Part shown: in pieces, positions 61,827 through 64,000 of the stretch
How the letters are laid out: every line of letters begins with the position of its first letter
Numbering within the stretch: position 1 is the stretch's first letter
From: Sporomusa ovata DSM 2662
GTDB lineage: Bacteria > Bacillota > Negativicutes > Sporomusales > Sporomusaceae
Direction: 5' to 3'
NCBI RefSeq assembly: GCF_000445445.1
Contig: NZ_ASXP01000001.1
Location: 852,501 to 916,500, forward strand
DNA: 64,000 bases
Translations under genes and position numbers: made by a program
The notes under the pieces: model-generated
What the model saw: only the letters and a program-made list of their open reading frames with translations
Database searches by the model: none
What the model was told of the DNA's origin: nothing

Positions 61827-62231
61827 TTAATTAGTAGAACTGGCTGATTTAATCCACTCCTCTAACTTGGCCAATACTTCTGTTCGGGCGTCTTCTACTT
61901 CTGTACCACGCCATTCTTGCCCTGTCTGACTGTCGAACCATGAATCCTTTTGTGAAAAAGTTCCGCTGGGGTACATTTTTTCCTGGGCAGCATCCAAGAT
62001 ACCATCAAGCATGCTTTGCTTGATGGATTTTCTGATCATACGGCAACCGGCCTTCTCTGTAGTAGCAACCTCTATGCCATCCGGGCCGGCGCTAAGGCCG
62101 ACATGAGAAAGCAATTTACCTTGCTGGCCAGCGGCGGAAATAGCCTGCTTGGCATAAGCGGCGGCCTGCTCCCGCTTAATACTGTCATCATCTACAGTTA
62201 CTCTTACATTGCCGATAATAAGCTTATACAT
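61827..62231 (-). CDS. Conserved-looking hypothetical protein
   Basis: 134 residues, soluble, without signal peptide. It reads MYKLIIGNVRVTVDDDSIKR, then AGPDGIEVATTEKAGCRMIRKSIKQSM near 48-74, and an acidic C-terminal helix. I do not recognise a family. AAGGAGGTG lies 4 bases before the ATG, an excellent ribosome site. It is divergent from the leuS leader. Confidence 0.8.
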   Translation of the reverse strand: MYKLIIGNVRVTVDDDSIKREQAAAYAKQAISAAGQQGKLLSHVGLSAGPDGIEVATTEKAGCRMIRKSIKQSMLDGILDAAQEKMYPSGTFSQKDSWFDSQTGQEWRGTEVEDARTEVLAKLEEWIKSASSTN

Positions 62232-62344
62232 GACGCACCTCCTTATGAACTATTGTATGACTATTTATTTGAGATAGAACAGTTTTTGAGACGCAGGCTA
62301 AGTTGACTTTTACAATTTGTTGCTATATAATGGAACATACAAAT

Positions 62345-62562
62345 CTGAAGAGGCAGAATAGTATGCTTATAGCCAGTTCAGAAAGTTGGCGGATGTTGCG
62401 AGCCAATCTGGGTGATAGCTGAACTCGCTGCGGAGGAGTGGCTGTGAAGGATTAGCAGTCGCCGTAAGCCTGCGTTATAGGCAAAGAGTGGATGACATTT
62501 GTCATCAAACAGGGTGGTACCGCGAGAATCTCGTCCCTGGCGTTAGCCACGGGACTTTTTTA
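62345..62562 (+). promoter_or_regulatory. T-box leader (leucine) of leuS
   Basis: The conserved T-box AGGGTGGTACCGCG lies at 62511-62524 and is followed by a terminator stem (62533-62537 and inner TGGC/GCCA with 62551-62555) and TTTTTT. Stem I carries GAACTC in GATAGCTGAACTCGC near 62415, giving CTC (Leu) as the likely specifier. Uncharged tRNA-Leu would favour antitermination. A second small hairpin TATACCC/GGGTATA follows at 62561-62577. Confidence 0.9.
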
Positions 62563-62659
62563 TACCCTACGGGTATAAACGCAATATTGGCTTTCGCGCT
62601 CGTCAATGGTTTGGCGTAAGCCGTGTTTCTTTTACTATTTGTCCGAGGGGGATTACTCG

Positions 62660-64000
62660 ATGAATGAAAAATACACGCCGAATGAGATTGAGACTAAATG
62701 GCAAAAACTCTGGGGCGAAAACGATGCTTTCAGCACAACTATTAACCGCCAGCGACCAGAATACTATGTCCTGGAAATGTTTCCTTATCCGTCGGGAAAT
62801 TTACACATGGGCCATGTACGTAATTATTCTATCGGCGATGTTATTGCCAGATTTAAAGTAATGCAAGGTTATAATGTGTTGCACCCCATGGGCTGGGATG
62901 CTTTTGGCATGCCTGCCGAAAACGCTGCCATCAAGAATGGCATTCATCCTTCGTCCTGGACATGGGATAATATTGCTAATATGCGTCGGCAACAGCAAGA
63001 ACTGGGCTTATCTTATGAATGGGACCGTGAGGTGGCAACCTGTCATCCTAAGTATTATCACTGGACGCAATGGCTGTTTTTACTATTTTTTGAACGCGGT
63101 TTGGCATACAAAAAGAAAGCTGCTGTGAACTGGTGCAATGACTGTAATACCGTACTGGCTAACGAGCAGGTAGTTGATGGCCGCTGTTGGCGTTGTGACT
63201 CGGTTGTTGTAAAAAAAGACCTTGAACAATGGTTTCTAAAAATAACAGATTATGCGGATCGGCTTTTAGATGATTTGAATGAGTTAAAAGGTTGGCCTGA
63301 CCGGGTCAAAACCATGCAGGAAAACTGGATTGGCCGTAGTGAAGGTGCACAGTTCAGCTTTGCCATACCTGAGATTGATGATAAGATTTCTGTATATACT
63401 ACCCGTCACGACACCGTATTTGGTGTTAGCTATATTGTTTTGGCACCAGAACATTCACTGGTGGACAAACTTATTGCAGGCAAACCGGAAGAGGCTGCGG
63501 TAAGAGAGTTTATAGCACGCGTTCGTAATCAAAGTGATATTGCCCGCACCTCCAATGAAACAGAAAAAGAAGGTATCTTTACCGGTGCTTACGCCATTCA
63601 TCCGTTTACTGGCGAACAAGTGCCTATTTGGATTGCTAATTATGTATTGGTAGAATATGGTACAGGTGCAGTTATGGGTGTGCCGGCTCATGATCAACGT
63701 GACTGGGACTTTGCCGGTAAGTATGGATTACCTAAAAAAGTGGTAATTCGGCCTGTTGATAAAGAACTTACGATTGATGATATGACCGAAGCTTATGATG
63801 GTCAGGGGACGATGGTTAATTCCGGGGAGTTTAGCGGTCTGGACAATGAAACAGGTAAGGTGAAGATTGCCCAGTGGTTTGAGAACCAAGGAATTGGCAA
63901 ACGCCGTATTAATTACCGCTTGCGTGACTGGCTTATTTCCCGTCAACGTTATTGGGGGGCACCGATTCCTATTATTTATTGTCCGGATTGTGGCACAGTA
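62660..64000 (+). CDS. leuS: Leucyl-tRNA synthetase, N-terminal part
   Basis: 447 codons are inside the window; the gene continues past its end. The class I HIGH motif is GNLHMGHVRNY near 48-58, zinc-site cysteines lie in CNDCN and CWRC near 160-180, and the CP1 editing domain begins near 225 with TTRHDTVFGV and later GTGAVMGVPAHDQRD. It charges tRNA-Leu. The ATG 62660 follows GAGGGGG. Expression is controlled by the T-box. Confidence 0.97.
   Translation, partial: MNEKYTPNEIETKWQKLWGENDAFSTTINRQRPEYYVLEMFPYPSGNLHMGHVRNYSIGDVIARFKVMQGYNVLHPMGWDAFGMPAENAAIKNGIHPSSWTWDNIANMRRQQQELGLSYEWDREVATCHPKYYHWTQWLFLLFFERGLAYKKKAAVNWCNDCNTVLANEQVVDGRCWRCDSVVVKKDLEQWFLKITDYADRLLDDLNELKGWPDRVKTMQENWIGRSEGAQFSFAIPEIDDKISVYTTRHDTVFGVSYIVLAPEHSLVDKLIAGKPEEAAVREFIARVRNQSDIARTSNETEKEGIFTGAYAIHPFTGEQVPIWIANYVLVEYGTGAVMGVPAHDQRDWDFAGKYGLPKKVVIRPVDKELTIDDMTEAYDGQGTMVNSGEFSGLDNETGKVKIAQWFENQGIGKRRINYRLRDWLISRQRYWGAPIPIIYCPDCGTV

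Noticed and set aside
62561..62577. Second terminator or separate riboswitch after the T-box
   Set aside because: The short TATACCC/GGGTATA hairpin lacks a T tract and is probably incidental to the leuS leader.

Overview
The window reads as chromosomal DNA of an endospore-forming, outer-membrane-bearing Firmicute of the class Negativicutes (Sporomusa/Pelosinus-like). This is an inference from gene content. The order radC-mreBCD-minCD-spoIVFAB-rplU-prp-rpmA-spo0B-obg is the classical Bacillus/Clostridium arrangement, yet the window also holds minE and an lpxA (lipid A synthesis) gene, both typical of diderm bacteria. There is no prophage, CRISPR array or rRNA.

Layout. 0-8.4 kb: cell shape and division (maf end, radC, mreBCD, PBP2, minCDE, rodA). 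8.4-8.8 kb: a non-coding element with a large hairpin. 8.8-24.7 kb: a long co-directional housekeeping series comprising a SpoIVFA/SpoIVFB pair, a radical-SAM pair (TIGR03960/TIGR03936 type), RNase G, L21 with its leader RNA, Prp, L27, a structured candidate RNA, a very short Spo0B-like protein, Obg, YhbY, ProB, ProA, NadD, an RRM protein, YqeK, an LCP protein, RsfS and a CvfB-like S1 protein. 24.7-27.3 kb (minus strand): two tiny basic genes with good ribosome sites, a CNNM/CBS transporter and a YqaA-type membrane protein. 27.4-30.5 kb: a decayed zone where an IS256-family element splits lpxA, followed by an ABC-ATPase remnant and tRNA-Ala(GGC).

30.6-40.1 kb: amidohydrolase, MoxR/VWA pair, two TerC-family genes (the second behind a yybP-ykoY Mn2+ riboswitch), a DUF457-type membrane hydrolase, a secreted alpha/beta hydrolase divergent from a MerR regulator, a scar made of fragments of three genes, and a cupin. 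40.3-49.6 kb: one long operon of a group 4 (Hyf-type) membrane [NiFe] hydrogenase (hyfB, C, E, F, G and a ferredoxin-small-subunit fusion) running without a gap into L-serine dehydratase (sdaAB, sdaAA) and then ridA. Serine dehydratase and RidA fit together because RidA removes the reactive enamine/imine made by serine dehydration; the link to the hydrogenase is unexplained. 49.6-57.4 kb: lgt, tlpA-ccdA, a phosphoesterase, a SWIM-SNF2 helicase and a class V aminotransferase.

57.4-61.8 kb is the most unusual part. A block of about 4.4 kb carrying a membrane protein, an accessory SecA and a methyltransferase lies between two 54-bp direct repeats. The first repeat is the 3' end of the aminotransferase gene and half of its terminator. 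The second repeat re-creates the same 3' end, with upstream divergence that still encodes a similar peptide, followed by the intact terminator. This looks like integration at a gene 3' end, although no integrase is present. The window closes with a conserved hypothetical gene and leuS behind a leucine T-box.
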